From positions 1 through 11,298 of the forward strand of contig CAZAJN010000011.1 in NCBI GenBank assembly GCA_964485555.1: 11,298 nt of DNA. The letters run 5' to 3'. This DNA is from GWC2-37-8 sp964485555 (GTDB taxonomy: Bacteria > Patescibacteriota > Minisyncoccia > Moranbacterales > GWC2-37-73). Positions 1 through 6,336 of the stretch are shown here, piece by piece (positions within the stretch are counted from its first letter, which is position 1; each line of letters begins with the position of its first letter). The notes under the pieces are model-generated. The model saw only the letters and a program-made list of their open reading frames with translations. It searched no databases and was not told the DNA's origin. Both the position numbers and the translations under genes were made by a program.

Positions 1-156
1 AGCCATCAAAAGCATAGGAACAAAGATTTTTCCTGCAGCTTCAGGATTTCGTCCGATTGATTCCATAGCTTTTGCTCCGATCATACCGATACCGATAGCT
101 GGTCCGATTGATCCTAGCCCGATTGCCAAGGCTTTTGCAAGCATTGTTAGTTCCAT
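1..156 (-). CDS. atpE: ATP synthase F0 subunit c, N-terminal part (cut by window edge)
   Basis: This is the first 52 codons of the proteolipid that forms the rotating c-ring of the membrane F0 motor. The residues read MELTMLAKALAIGLGSIGPA and continue with the glycine-rich helix 1 (GIGMIGAKAMES) and the polar loop GRNPEA, the hallmark of c subunits. The second helix with the ion-carrying carboxylate lies outside the window. At the helix-1 position where Na+-type c subunits carry Gln (the GQG of Ilyobacter), this protein has Ile23, which fits a proton-driven ring; this is inference. It follows atpB in the usual a-c order. ATG at 156 has no nearby SD. An in-frame TTG at 177 lies closer to a GAGAGAG stretch and could be the true start, adding seven residues. 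A short out-of-frame ATG reading frame (182-147) overlaps the start and is probably chance. Confidence 0.95.
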   Translation of the reverse strand, partial: MELTMLAKALAIGLGSIGPAIGIGMIGAKAMESIGRNPEAAGKIFVPMLLMA

Positions 157-412
157 GTCGTTTTTGTGCTTACCCAATCCATGCTTTCTCTCTCTATGGG
201 GAGAATGAATAAGGTAAACAGAAATTAAAATTATTTAACAAATTTTCAATTTTCAATTTTCAATTTTCAATCAATTCTTTAATTTTCATTTTTTTTGCTT
301 CAAGTTTATCCCTTGAGGACAAACGCTAGTTTCAATCATTGAATCATTGTAAATTGTAAATTGGTCATTGTAAATTCCTTTTAAAATTTCAAAACCTTGA
401 AATTTTAAAAGG
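157..412. repeat. atpB-atpE junction: heptamer array plus hairpin
   Basis: This is a 256-bp noncoding gap inside the ATPase operon. It holds four exact tandem copies of TTTTCAA (243-270), several ATTGTAAA-type repeats (about 345-375) and, against the atpB stop, a perfect 16-bp inverted repeat (377-392 with 397-412). No convincing promoter for atpE is visible. A purine-rich GAGAGAG stretch lies about 30 nt before the atpE ATG. Confidence 0.75.
377..412 (-). promoter_or_regulatory. Perfect 16-bp hairpin directly after the atpB stop
   Basis: The arms CCTTTTAAAATTTCAA (377-392) and its exact complement (397-412) are separated by 4 nt, and the last arm base touches the atpB stop codon at 413. In the mRNA this is a 16-bp, AU-rich stem with a GGUU tetraloop. 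No U-tract follows, so a classic intrinsic terminator is unlikely. A role in partial termination, or in protecting a mRNA 3' end between a (one copy per complex) and c (about ten copies), is inference. Confidence 0.6.
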
Positions 413-1267
413 CTAGTGTTCCTCGGCTGAAGTCGCTATCGACATAAACGCCAATGTCAAAATCGCAAACACCAAAGCCTGAACTATTCCCACGATCAAC
501 TCCAAAAACATGAACGGCAAAGGCAGGAGGAATGCAGAAATAGCCATCATGGATGCCAAAAGAACTTCACCTGCAAAAATGTTTCCAAAAAGTCGAAGTG
601 AAAGCGATGCAACTTTTGCAACTTCACTGATGACCTCAATCAATCCCACAAAAATCTTGATAGGATTCACCATAATGATTGATGGGTCTTTTTTGAATTT
701 CTTCGGAATCGCAGCGATAGCTTTCAAATTCACAAACTTGTTGAAGTGACTCCAAATTCCAATTGTCAGTACTCCGAAAATATGAGACATGACCACAGAG
801 AAAAGTGCGATCGCCAAAGTTGTGTTGAGATCTGCGGTTGCTCCGCGAAGAAGAGGGATAAAAACTTTTCCATGTTCCCCATTTTCAATGAACCCGATTG
901 TTCCTACGCCAGGAAGAAGTCCCATCCAATTACTCACCAAGATGAAAAGGAAGAGAGCCAACACAATTGGCAAAAATTTCAAAGTCTTCTTGCGCTCCCC
1001 AGTCACAGAGTCTGCCATGTTCAAAGCTTGCTCCAAGATGACTTCGAAAAAATTGTGGACACCTTTTGGCACACCCTTTGATTTCTTGGCTTTCTTTCCA
1101 GCAGCCACAAAAAAAGTCACCAGCACAATAACCGTGACCCAACTCATGATGAGAGAATTTGTAATAGTAAAATTTTCGCCATGAAGAATTGGCTCAGCAA
1201 AAAGAGTTGATTCGTGGGAAACCTCAGTGGGTATAGAATTATTTTGTTGTGTTGTAATTTCAGACAT
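413..1267 (-). CDS. atpB: ATP synthase F0 subunit a
   Basis: This is the stator subunit that forms the two half-channels for ions at the c-ring, in the inner membrane. The 284 residues are mostly hydrophobic with about six membrane helices. The family signature SLSLRLFGNIFAGEVLL is present near 221-237, and Arg225 is the essential arginine facing the c-ring carboxylate. The motif LPGVGTIGF (118-126) and the closing helix IVQALVFAILTLAFMSIA are also typical. I start at ATG 1267; a TTG at 1276 would add only MKI and lies inside an inverted repeat. No SD is present: the bases before the ATG are an A-rich repeat. The gene sits between an AtpZ-like gene and atpE, the normal order. Both flanking spaces form hairpins, which may tune expression. 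The identification is certain; the exact start is likely. Confidence 0.97.
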   Translation of the reverse strand: MSEITTQQNNSIPTEVSHESTLFAEPILHGENFTITNSLIMSWVTVIVLVTFFVAAGKKAKKSKGVPKGVHNFFEVILEQALNMADSVTGERKKTLKFLPIVLALFLFILVSNWMGLLPGVGTIGFIENGEHGKVFIPLLRGATADLNTTLAIALFSVVMSHIFGVLTIGIWSHFNKFVNLKAIAAIPKKFKKDPSIIMVNPIKIFVGLIEVISEVAKVASLSLRLFGNIFAGEVLLASMMAISAFLLPLPFMFLELIVGIVQALVFAILTLAFMSIATSAEEH

Positions 1268-1268
1268 T

Positions 1269-1380
1269 ATTTTCAATTTCTAATTTTCAATTTCTAATTT
1301 TCAAACAATTTTCAATGATCTAATTTCGAAATTCAGAAATTCAAACATTGTTTAAAAATTGAAAATTAGAAATTGAAAAT
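1269..1380. repeat. 24-bp inverted repeat filling the atpZ-atpB junction
   Basis: The left arm 1269-1292 is the exact complement of the right arm 1357-1380, and a second pairing (AAACAAT 1303-1309 with ATTGTTT 1347-1353) nests inside. The left arm consists of alternating 7-bp units TTTTCAA and TTTCTAA (1270-1304). The right arm begins at the atpZ stop codon and the left arm ends one base before the atpB ATG, so the hairpin occupies the whole junction. Confidence 0.8.
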
Positions 1381-1634
1381 TATTTCTTTTTGCTTTCGGA
1401 TTCTATTTTCTTAAACTCCTCAAATCCAATCCTGATCAAAGCTATCATCGATATCACAAAACTTATTCCTACTGTAGCCAAAAATAGCCATGGCTCGCTA
1501 TCATATCTCCTATCCAACCACTTTCCCAGAAAAACCGCCGCCACAATCGGTCCACCAATCCAACCACTGAGCCTCAGAAAAAGTTGCATTCCAGGCTGCC
1601 ACCACGGGACATTAGGTTTTGTTTCATTTTTCAT
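1380..1634 (-). CDS. atpZ: AtpZ/AtpI-family small membrane protein of the ATP synthase operon
   Basis: This is a short protein (84 residues from this start) with two membrane helices: GWIGGPIVAAVFLGKW, then a basic loop DRRYDSEPW, then LFLATVGISFVISMIALI, and a lysine-rich tail. This is the pattern of the AtpZ/AtpI family found ahead of atpB, thought to help c-ring assembly or Mg2+/Ca2+ supply. It is the first gene of the ATPase operon here. An ATG at 1667 would give 95 residues, but a good promoter (TTGACG, 17 bp, GATAAT at 1694-1666) overlaps that codon, so the transcript would start inside the longer frame. I therefore prefer ATG 1634, just before the conserved part. Neither start has an SD. 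The family call is good; whether it is AtpZ or AtpI proper is not settled. Confidence 0.82.
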   Translation of the reverse strand: MKNETKPNVPWWQPGMQLFLRLSGWIGGPIVAAVFLGKWLDRRYDSEPWLFLATVGISFVISMIALIRIGFEEFKKIESESKKK

Positions 1635-1665
1635 TTGAATAGATGTGAGAACATCAACGTCTTCC

Positions 1666-1694
1666 ATTATCTCGCGAAACTTGGCTTACGTCAA
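1666..1694 (-). promoter_or_regulatory. Putative sigma70-type promoter of the ATPase operon
   Basis: On the minus strand TTGACG (1694-1689), a 17-bp spacer and GATAAT (1671-1666) match the consensus at 5 of 6 positions in each box. The start of transcription would fall near 1659, about 25 nt before ATG 1634. It diverges from the plus-strand promoter at 1712-1740. Confidence 0.55.
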
Positions 1695-1711
1695 GCAAAA
1701 TATCATTACCC

Positions 1712-1740
1712 TTGACATTTTGATGAAAAAGGAGTATAAT
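1712..1740 (+). promoter_or_regulatory. Perfect consensus sigma70 promoter
   Basis: TTGACA (1712-1717), exactly 17 bp, TATAAT (1735-1740): both boxes are perfect. It lies 40 nt before the SD-led 68-residue gene and implies strong housekeeping transcription. Confidence 0.9.
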
Positions 1741-1780
1741 AGATAGTTATGGTAGTCAAAAACCCCAAAGGAGGAATACC

Positions 1781-1987
1781 ATGAGCGCAGAAGCTAAGCA
1801 ACGAGCAGTAAATGATCTAAACAGCATTGATTCGTTGATCAAGGGTGAATGTCCGTTCGAGGCAGCAGTTGCCCTCAGGCGGTATCAAGAAGTATCAACC
1901 CAAGCTGGTACATACAACGAGGACGAATACGTCCGCCTCGGCAAAGAAATCCTCGAGTTGGAAGACTCGCAAGTTTCACAAAAGTAG
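1781..1987 (+). CDS. Unknown 68-residue small soluble protein, strongly expressed
   Basis: I do not recognise this protein. It is small, soluble and mostly helical by eye (SAEAKQRAVNDLNSIDSLI, FEAAVALRRYQEVS, EYVRLGKEILELEDSQ), with one cysteine in GECPFEA. There is no signal peptide, membrane segment or clear DNA-binding motif. The expression signals are unusually good: a perfect promoter 40 bp upstream, SD AAAGGAGG (1767-1774) six bases before the ATG, and an intrinsic terminator just after the stop. It is therefore a monocistronic gene and almost surely real. The base composition is somewhat richer in GC than that of the neighbouring genes. Function cannot be read from the sequence or from the neighbours, which are ATPase genes in the opposite direction and an antiporter behind its own promoter. 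Confidence 0.85.
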   Translation: MSAEAKQRAVNDLNSIDSLIKGECPFEAAVALRRYQEVSTQAGTYNEDEYVRLGKEILELEDSQVSQK

Positions 1988-1993
1988 TTTAAC

Positions 1994-2027
1994 GCCGCTC
2001 GCGCAGTATCATCGCGCAGCGGCTTTT
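1994..2027 (+). terminator. Intrinsic terminator of the 68-residue gene
   Basis: GCCGCT (1994-1999) pairs with AGCGGC (2018-2023), then after a one-base bulge GCGC pairs with GCGC around the 9-nt loop AGTATCATC (2005-2013); TTTT follows. The same loop sits in the same place in the terminator at 3884-3927. Confidence 0.88.
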
Positions 2028-2031
2028 CATT

Positions 2032-2088
2032 TGCAAATATTGACCACTTGCATAGCTCAAGGGTATAATAAACGCTGTGTGCAAATAT
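2032..2088 (+). repeat. 9-bp direct repeat bracketing the antiporter promoter
   Basis: TGCAAATAT occurs at 2032-2040 and again at 2080-2088. One copy overlaps the -35 box and the other lies just past the expected transcription start. It could be a pair of operator half-sites, or chance in AT-rich DNA. Confidence 0.4.
2040..2069 (+). promoter_or_regulatory. Sigma70-type promoter of the antiporter gene
   Basis: TTGACC (2040-2045), 18 bp, TATAAT (2064-2069). The transcript would begin near 2076 and carry a leader of about 42 nt, rich in A and U, before ATG 2119. Confidence 0.8.
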
Positions 2089-2118
2089 ATAAAATCATAT
2101 TTAAAAAATAAAAAATAT

Positions 2119-3873
2119 ATGAGAAAGATTCTCAAATATACCGTCGCTGCGATCTCAGTGCTAGCGTTAGTCATGGCAAGCAATGCGGGAAAAAATTTCT
2201 ATTCCCTGCTTGGCGGAAATTCCGAAGGAGAGCTTCTTTCAATTTTTTTCATAACTTCCACTCTTTTTGTTTTAAGCTTTTTAGTTTTCTACCTTTCACA
2301 TCTTATCAATCTCCCATCTTTTGTTGTTGCCATCATTCTTGGAATTGCCGCCAAGCCTCTGCTTGCGCCGATCGTGCACCATGAGGAAATTCTGGCTGCC
2401 ATAGTTGGTGTCGGCGCAACATTAATCTTATTTTCCGGTGGATTAGAGATTCCTTTCAAGAATTTCCGCAAGCTTATCTGGAAAATCTCAGCCATTTCAT
2501 TTCTAGGATTACTAATAACAGCATTTCTCTTTTCCTGGGCTGTTTGGATCCTGGCTCCAATGTTCGGAATGCAAGTTTCTATAATCGCATCAGTCCTTCT
2601 CGGAGCATTGTTAGCCTCAACTGATCCAGCTGCAATCATTCCAGTGCTCAAAAAACTACGCTTCAAAAACAGATCAATCAAGGAAATTATAATCTCCGAA
2701 AGCGCCGTCACAGACGTGGTGGGAACCTTACTGACAATGGTTTTTATTTCTTTAGCATTGGCAAATACAAATTTTTCGAGCATCAATCAATGGTACTTAT
2801 CGGTGTTTTCTGATGAAAGCGCGATAATCCTGACCAAACAACTTTTGTTCGGAACATTGCTGGGTACACTCGGATACTTTTTTTTGGAACTTCTCTTAAA
2901 ACTCAAAAAGAGATTCGGCCAAGAATTTGAAGCCGACAGCGCGCTTTTCATTTCGATTCCGATCATCATTTTCACGGTTGCAATTTTCATGGGAGGCAGC
3001 GGATATTTGGCAGCCTTTGTCGCCGGTCTTGTTTTCCATATCACCGAACACCTCAAAGAAACTGAGAACTTTTTCAACAATCTCGTCGATGGTTTCATGA
3101 AGCCGATTATCTTCATATTATTGGGAGCATTAGTGAATCTTCCGAATCTGATAAATTATGCGCCGATCGGAATATTCATAGCACTGATTTTCATGTTCGT
3201 GATTCGTCCGATTGCAGTTTTTGTCTCATTGGGATATTTCACGAAATTCGGACAGGAAAAATTATCCGTCCGGGATTTATTTTTCATTTCCTTTGTCAGA
3301 GAAACCGGTGCGATTCCAGCCGTGCTGATGCTGACAGTGACAGCCCTTGGACTCCGTGGCATGGAAGGTTTGGTGGAAATCGGTATGTGGTCGATACTTC
3401 TGACACTCATAATCGAGCCGATGCTGACCCCGGCAGTAGCCAAATATTTGAAAGTCGCCGAAGTCATGAAAGATGAGGACAACATCGCACTCAGCAACAT
3501 CCCAGCCATCATGCTCGTGACCAGGGGGAAATCATTCATTGATCGCTTCCCTTTTGTTGATGATTGGGCTCAAAAACATGGGATCTCAAAAATCGTCGTC
3601 ATGCTATGCTTGGAAAACAAATACTCGCCGGAACTTGAAAAAGAAATCGAAGATGAAGCGAATCACTTGTTTAAAAAAACGAATTCGCAAATGAATGCGG
3701 GCAAGGAAATGCGCTACAGGTTCATCAGCCGAAAAGGATCCTTGACTGACAACATCAACAACATCTCGCAAACTGATCACAGGATCATCTCTATTTTTGT
3801 GGGAAAGAAAATGCTAGACTTCTATCCCCAGGAAATCAAAGACCTTTCAATCCCATTCTATTTCATGGACTGA
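2119..3873 (+). CDS. CPA-type monovalent cation/proton antiporter with C-terminal soluble domain
   Basis: This is a 584-residue integral membrane exchanger of Na+ or K+ for H+ (Na_H_Exchanger fold). About the first 450 residues form 12 or so membrane helices. Family landmarks are LILFSGGLEIPF (102-113), the unwound-helix motif STDPAAIIPVL (167-177), the ion-site helix ISESAVTDVVGTLL (192-205) and RETGAIPAVL further on. The site helix has Thr198-Asp199 where NhaP/NHE proteins have Asn-Asp and NapA/NhaA types have Asp-Asp, so the binding carboxylate is kept but the ion and the stoichiometry cannot be assigned. The last 130 or so residues are soluble and may sense or gate; I do not recognise the domain. 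I start at ATG 2119; an in-frame GTG at 2077 coincides with the predicted transcription start and would give 598 residues. No SD is visible. The gene is monocistronic, between its own promoter and terminator. Confidence 0.92.
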   Translation: MRKILKYTVAAISVLALVMASNAGKNFYSLLGGNSEGELLSIFFITSTLFVLSFLVFYLSHLINLPSFVVAIILGIAAKPLLAPIVHHEEILAAIVGVGATLILFSGGLEIPFKNFRKLIWKISAISFLGLLITAFLFSWAVWILAPMFGMQVSIIASVLLGALLASTDPAAIIPVLKKLRFKNRSIKEIIISESAVTDVVGTLLTMVFISLALANTNFSSINQWYLSVFSDESAIILTKQLLFGTLLGTLGYFFLELLLKLKKRFGQEFEADSALFISIPIIIFTVAIFMGGSGYLAAFVAGLVFHITEHLKETENFFNNLVDGFMKPIIFILLGALVNLPNLINYAPIGIFIALIFMFVIRPIAVFVSLGYFTKFGQEKLSVRDLFFISFVRETGAIPAVLMLTVTALGLRGMEGLVEIGMWSILLTLIIEPMLTPAVAKYLKVAEVMKDEDNIALSNIPAIMLVTRGKSFIDRFPFVDDWAQKHGISKIVVMLCLENKYSPELEKEIEDEANHLFKKTNSQMNAGKEMRYRFISRKGSLTDNINNISQTDHRIISIFVGKKMLDFYPQEIKDLSIPFYFMD

Positions 3874-3883
3874 AAAATTTCCC

Positions 3884-3927
3884 AAAAAAAACCGCTCGCA
3901 CAGTATCATCATGCAAGCGGCTTTTTT
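3884..3927. terminator. Bidirectional terminator between antiporter and tatD
   Basis: CCGCT (3892-3896) pairs with AGCGG (3916-3920), and GCA with TGC above a C/A mismatch, with the loop AGTATCATC (3902-3910). A run of eight A precedes (3884-3891) and six T follow (3922-3927), so it can stop both the plus-strand antiporter and the minus-strand tatD operon. Confidence 0.88.
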
Positions 3928-3973
3928 CATTTCAAATTCCTACACTACTATATGTAGTTGTATGGTAGTATTT

Positions 3974-4810
3974 TTAAGAAATATTCAGTATTGTTTTTGC
4001 ATTTTTTGAAGTTATTTCCGCCACCTCATCAACTGAAATATTTTTCACTGTTGCGATTTTTTCCGCCACCAGTTTCACGTATTGTGGCTGGTTGCGGGTT
4101 CCCTTTTCAAGTGGACGTGGAGTCAAATATGGGCAGTCAGTTTCAATCACAATATTTTCAAGGTCGATTTCTCGAATTAAGCGGTCATAACTTTCGCCAT
4201 AGGTTATGATGCCATTAAGCCCAAGCTTATATCCCAGCGCGATAAATTTGTTGGCAGTTTTGTATGAACCGATGAAGCTATGCACAATCCCTCTTTTCTT
4301 GACTGGATGAGTTTCCAAAATTTCCAGCAGGTCGTCATATCCATCCCAGCAGTGCAGCATCACTGGTTTTTCAACTTCATTTGCAAGATTGATGAAGCTT
4401 ATCAAAGTTTCTTTCTGTAAATTTTTCAAATATTCGACATCATCCTCTGGCTCAAAATGATGATAGTCCAATCCAATTTCACCAATTGCCACAACTTTCT
4501 CATCACGAGCTAATTCTAAATACTTTTGATAATCAAAGATTTCTCCAACCGTTGGAATCTCTTCTTCTGTGAGCTCTTCAGGATCAACATGAATGAAACT
4601 TCCTTTCTTGAGATGCACTGGATGAATTCCTATAGCTGCATAAATTCCTTTTTCAAATTTATCTGCGTATTCCACCGCCCTCTTACTGGTTGAATATTGT
4701 GAACCAACATTCACAACCATCATTCCATCACTAAGACACTGACGAAGAATTTCTTCTCCGTCATTTTTGAACGAGTTGAAATTTACATGAGCGTGGGTAT
4801 CAAAAAGCAT
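3974..4810 (-). CDS. tatD: TatD-family metal-dependent deoxyribonuclease/hydrolase
   Basis: This is a 278-residue TIM-barrel hydrolase, the normal length for cytoplasmic TatD/YcfH/YabD proteins. All metal-site motifs are present: DTHAHVN (His6, His8), EIGLDYH (Glu111), MLHCWDG (His153), VHSFIG (His177) and ETDCPYLTP (Asp225). The usual C-terminal helix SVDEVAEITSKNAKTIL is there too. Family members act as 3'-5' exonucleases on DNA and may help in repair or RNA turnover; the exact substrate is unknown. It is the last gene of the operon, 65 nt after metG. The metG-tatD pairing is common in bacteria. No SD precedes ATG 4810; the leader instead carries AGCTTTTT-type repeats and a small TTAGGC/GCCTAA hairpin. 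Confidence 0.95.
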   Translation of the reverse strand: MLFDTHAHVNFNSFKNDGEEILRQCLSDGMMVVNVGSQYSTSKRAVEYADKFEKGIYAAIGIHPVHLKKGSFIHVDPEELTEEEIPTVGEIFDYQKYLELARDEKVVAIGEIGLDYHHFEPEDDVEYLKNLQKETLISFINLANEVEKPVMLHCWDGYDDLLEILETHPVKKRGIVHSFIGSYKTANKFIALGYKLGLNGIITYGESYDRLIREIDLENIVIETDCPYLTPRPLEKGTRNQPQYVKLVAEKIATVKNISVDEVAEITSKNAKTILNIS

Positions 4811-4875
4811 AGCTTTTCAGCTTTTTAGGCATTAGCTTTTTAGGGGTGCCTAAGAAGCTAAAGCCTTAGAAGCTG
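4811..4875 (-). repeat. AGCTTTTT-type repeats and hairpin between metG and tatD
   Basis: The 65-nt gap contains AGCTTTTC, AGCTTTTT and related units (plus-strand reading) and an inverted repeat TTAGGC (4825-4830)/GCCTAA (4848-4853). The same 8-bp unit occurs before rplY (9345-9383) and after rodA (10044-10060). Confidence 0.6.
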
Positions 4876-6315
4876 TTATTTTATTCTCTGAAAGAGTGGC
4901 TCAGCGACTTTTGTTTCAAGTGATTTCCTGATGCTTTTTGCTGCATCTGGCATAAAGATAGATATTTTTTGTGAGATACCATTCAATCCTTCTATCAAAT
5001 AATCCATTTCATAATGAAATTTATCCTTGTCATTTTTTACAGATTCCCAGGGCTTATTATCTTCAATGTATTTATTTAAAGTAAAAACATCCAAATGTAT
5101 CAAATCTAAAACCTGATCAAATTTAAAATCATTTAAGAGCTTTGTTTCTTCATTGGAAAACCCCAAAGGATTTTTATACGTATGCAATTCAAAAACTTCA
5201 TCTGTTTTTTCATATAATTTCACAACGCGTGAAACCAAATTACCCAAACCATTTGCCAGATCCGCATTATATTTTTCAGTCATTTTTTCCCACGAAATAT
5301 CTCCGTCTTTATTTGTAGACAGTGAACTTAGTAGCACATAACGAGCTCCATCTATTCCGAATTTATCCACCACTTCCTGCGGATCAATAATATTTCCTAG
5401 TGTTTTAGAAATTTTTTGATTATTAATCGTAAGATATTCGTGAGACAGGATCATCGTAGGAACAGGAATATTGGCAGACAAAAGCATTGCAGGCCAATAT
5501 ATAGCATGAAATCGTAAAATACCTTTTCCTATGACATGAACTCTGTTGTTATTTTCTAACCAATATTTTTTAAATAAATCACCTTCGCTTGCATAATCAA
5601 GAGCTGTAATATAGTTAGAAAGCGCATCAACCCAGACATACATTATCTGACTTTCATCGCCAGGAACAGGCACTCCCCAATTTTCAGCGCGCTCGACACT
5701 TCTAGAGATTGAAAAATCATCTAACCCTTGCCTTACAAAACTAAGAACCTCATTTTTTCTAAATTCCGGAACAATCTTTATCACATCCCTCTCGATCATT
5801 TCTTCCAGTTGCTTCTGATAGTTGGAAAGCTTAAAGAAATAATTTTCTTCTTCTATTTCCTCTGGGACTGTGAGATGATCGGGACATTTTCCATCTACCA
5901 AATCTTTTTCCATTTTAAATTCCTCACAACCAACACAATACAAACCCTTATAAGGTTTCTTAATAATATCCTCCGATTTAAAATTTTTCCACAGTTTTTG
6001 TGCGCCTTCAAAATGCCTCTTTTCAGTTGTTCTAATAAACTGATCGTAATCAAGATTTAACATTGATTTTAGATCTTGAAAATACCCAGCATTTTCCTTG
6101 ATGAATTCCGCAGTTGGTTTTCCTGCTTTTTTCGCGCTCTGCACGTTTTTTAATGCATTTTCATCAGATCCAGTTAGGAAATATGTATCATCATTGAGAG
6201 CTTCACGATGCCACCTCGCAATAACATCGGCCTGCAGTTTTTCAACAGCATGGCCAACATGCGGCTTAGCATTTACATAATCAATTGCAGTTGTAATATA
6301 AAATTTATCCTTCAT
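4876..6315 (-). CDS. metG: Methionyl-tRNA synthetase
   Basis: This class I aminoacyl-tRNA synthetase charges tRNA-Met in the cytoplasm. The 479 residues include the HIGH box as HVGH (19-22), the KMSKS box as KISKT (301-305), the RFHAIYWPAMLLSA segment (268-281) and SVERAENWGVPVPGD (206-220). A zinc knuckle is visible: Cys127-x2-Cys130 and Cys144-x2-His147. The anticodon-binding helical domain follows from about 345. The protein ends there, so the C-terminal EMAPII-like tRNA-binding domain of many MetRS is absent. Two conserved spots differ: LTGSDEN (47-53) in place of the usual TDEHG, and VIGKGILRF where Asp usually follows the Lys. The start ATG 6315 is preceded by AAAAGG about 11 nt upstream. 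The gap to the upstream gene is only 21 nt, so the two are co-transcribed. Confidence 0.97.
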   Translation of the reverse strand: MKDKFYITTAIDYVNAKPHVGHAVEKLQADVIARWHREALNDDTYFLTGSDENALKNVQSAKKAGKPTAEFIKENAGYFQDLKSMLNLDYDQFIRTTEKRHFEGAQKLWKNFKSEDIIKKPYKGLYCVGCEEFKMEKDLVDGKCPDHLTVPEEIEEENYFFKLSNYQKQLEEMIERDVIKIVPEFRKNEVLSFVRQGLDDFSISRSVERAENWGVPVPGDESQIMYVWVDALSNYITALDYASEGDLFKKYWLENNNRVHVIGKGILRFHAIYWPAMLLSANIPVPTMILSHEYLTINNQKISKTLGNIIDPQEVVDKFGIDGARYVLLSSLSTNKDGDISWEKMTEKYNADLANGLGNLVSRVVKLYEKTDEVFELHTYKNPLGFSNEETKLLNDFKFDQVLDLIHLDVFTLNKYIEDNKPWESVKNDKDKFHYEMDYLIEGLNGISQKISIFMPDAAKSIRKSLETKVAEPLFQRIK

Positions 6316-6336
6316 ATCCTATTCAACCTTTTAATA

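Noticed and set aside
147..182. Eleven-codon frame overlapping the atpE start, which could act as a translational coupler.
   Set aside because: Too short to support; its SD-like purine run may equally serve the TTG at 177.
2077..2118. GTG start at 2077 for the antiporter.
   Set aside because: It is at the predicted transcription start and adds a lysine-rich, A-rich-coded stretch with no family support. A leaderless GTG start cannot be fully excluded.
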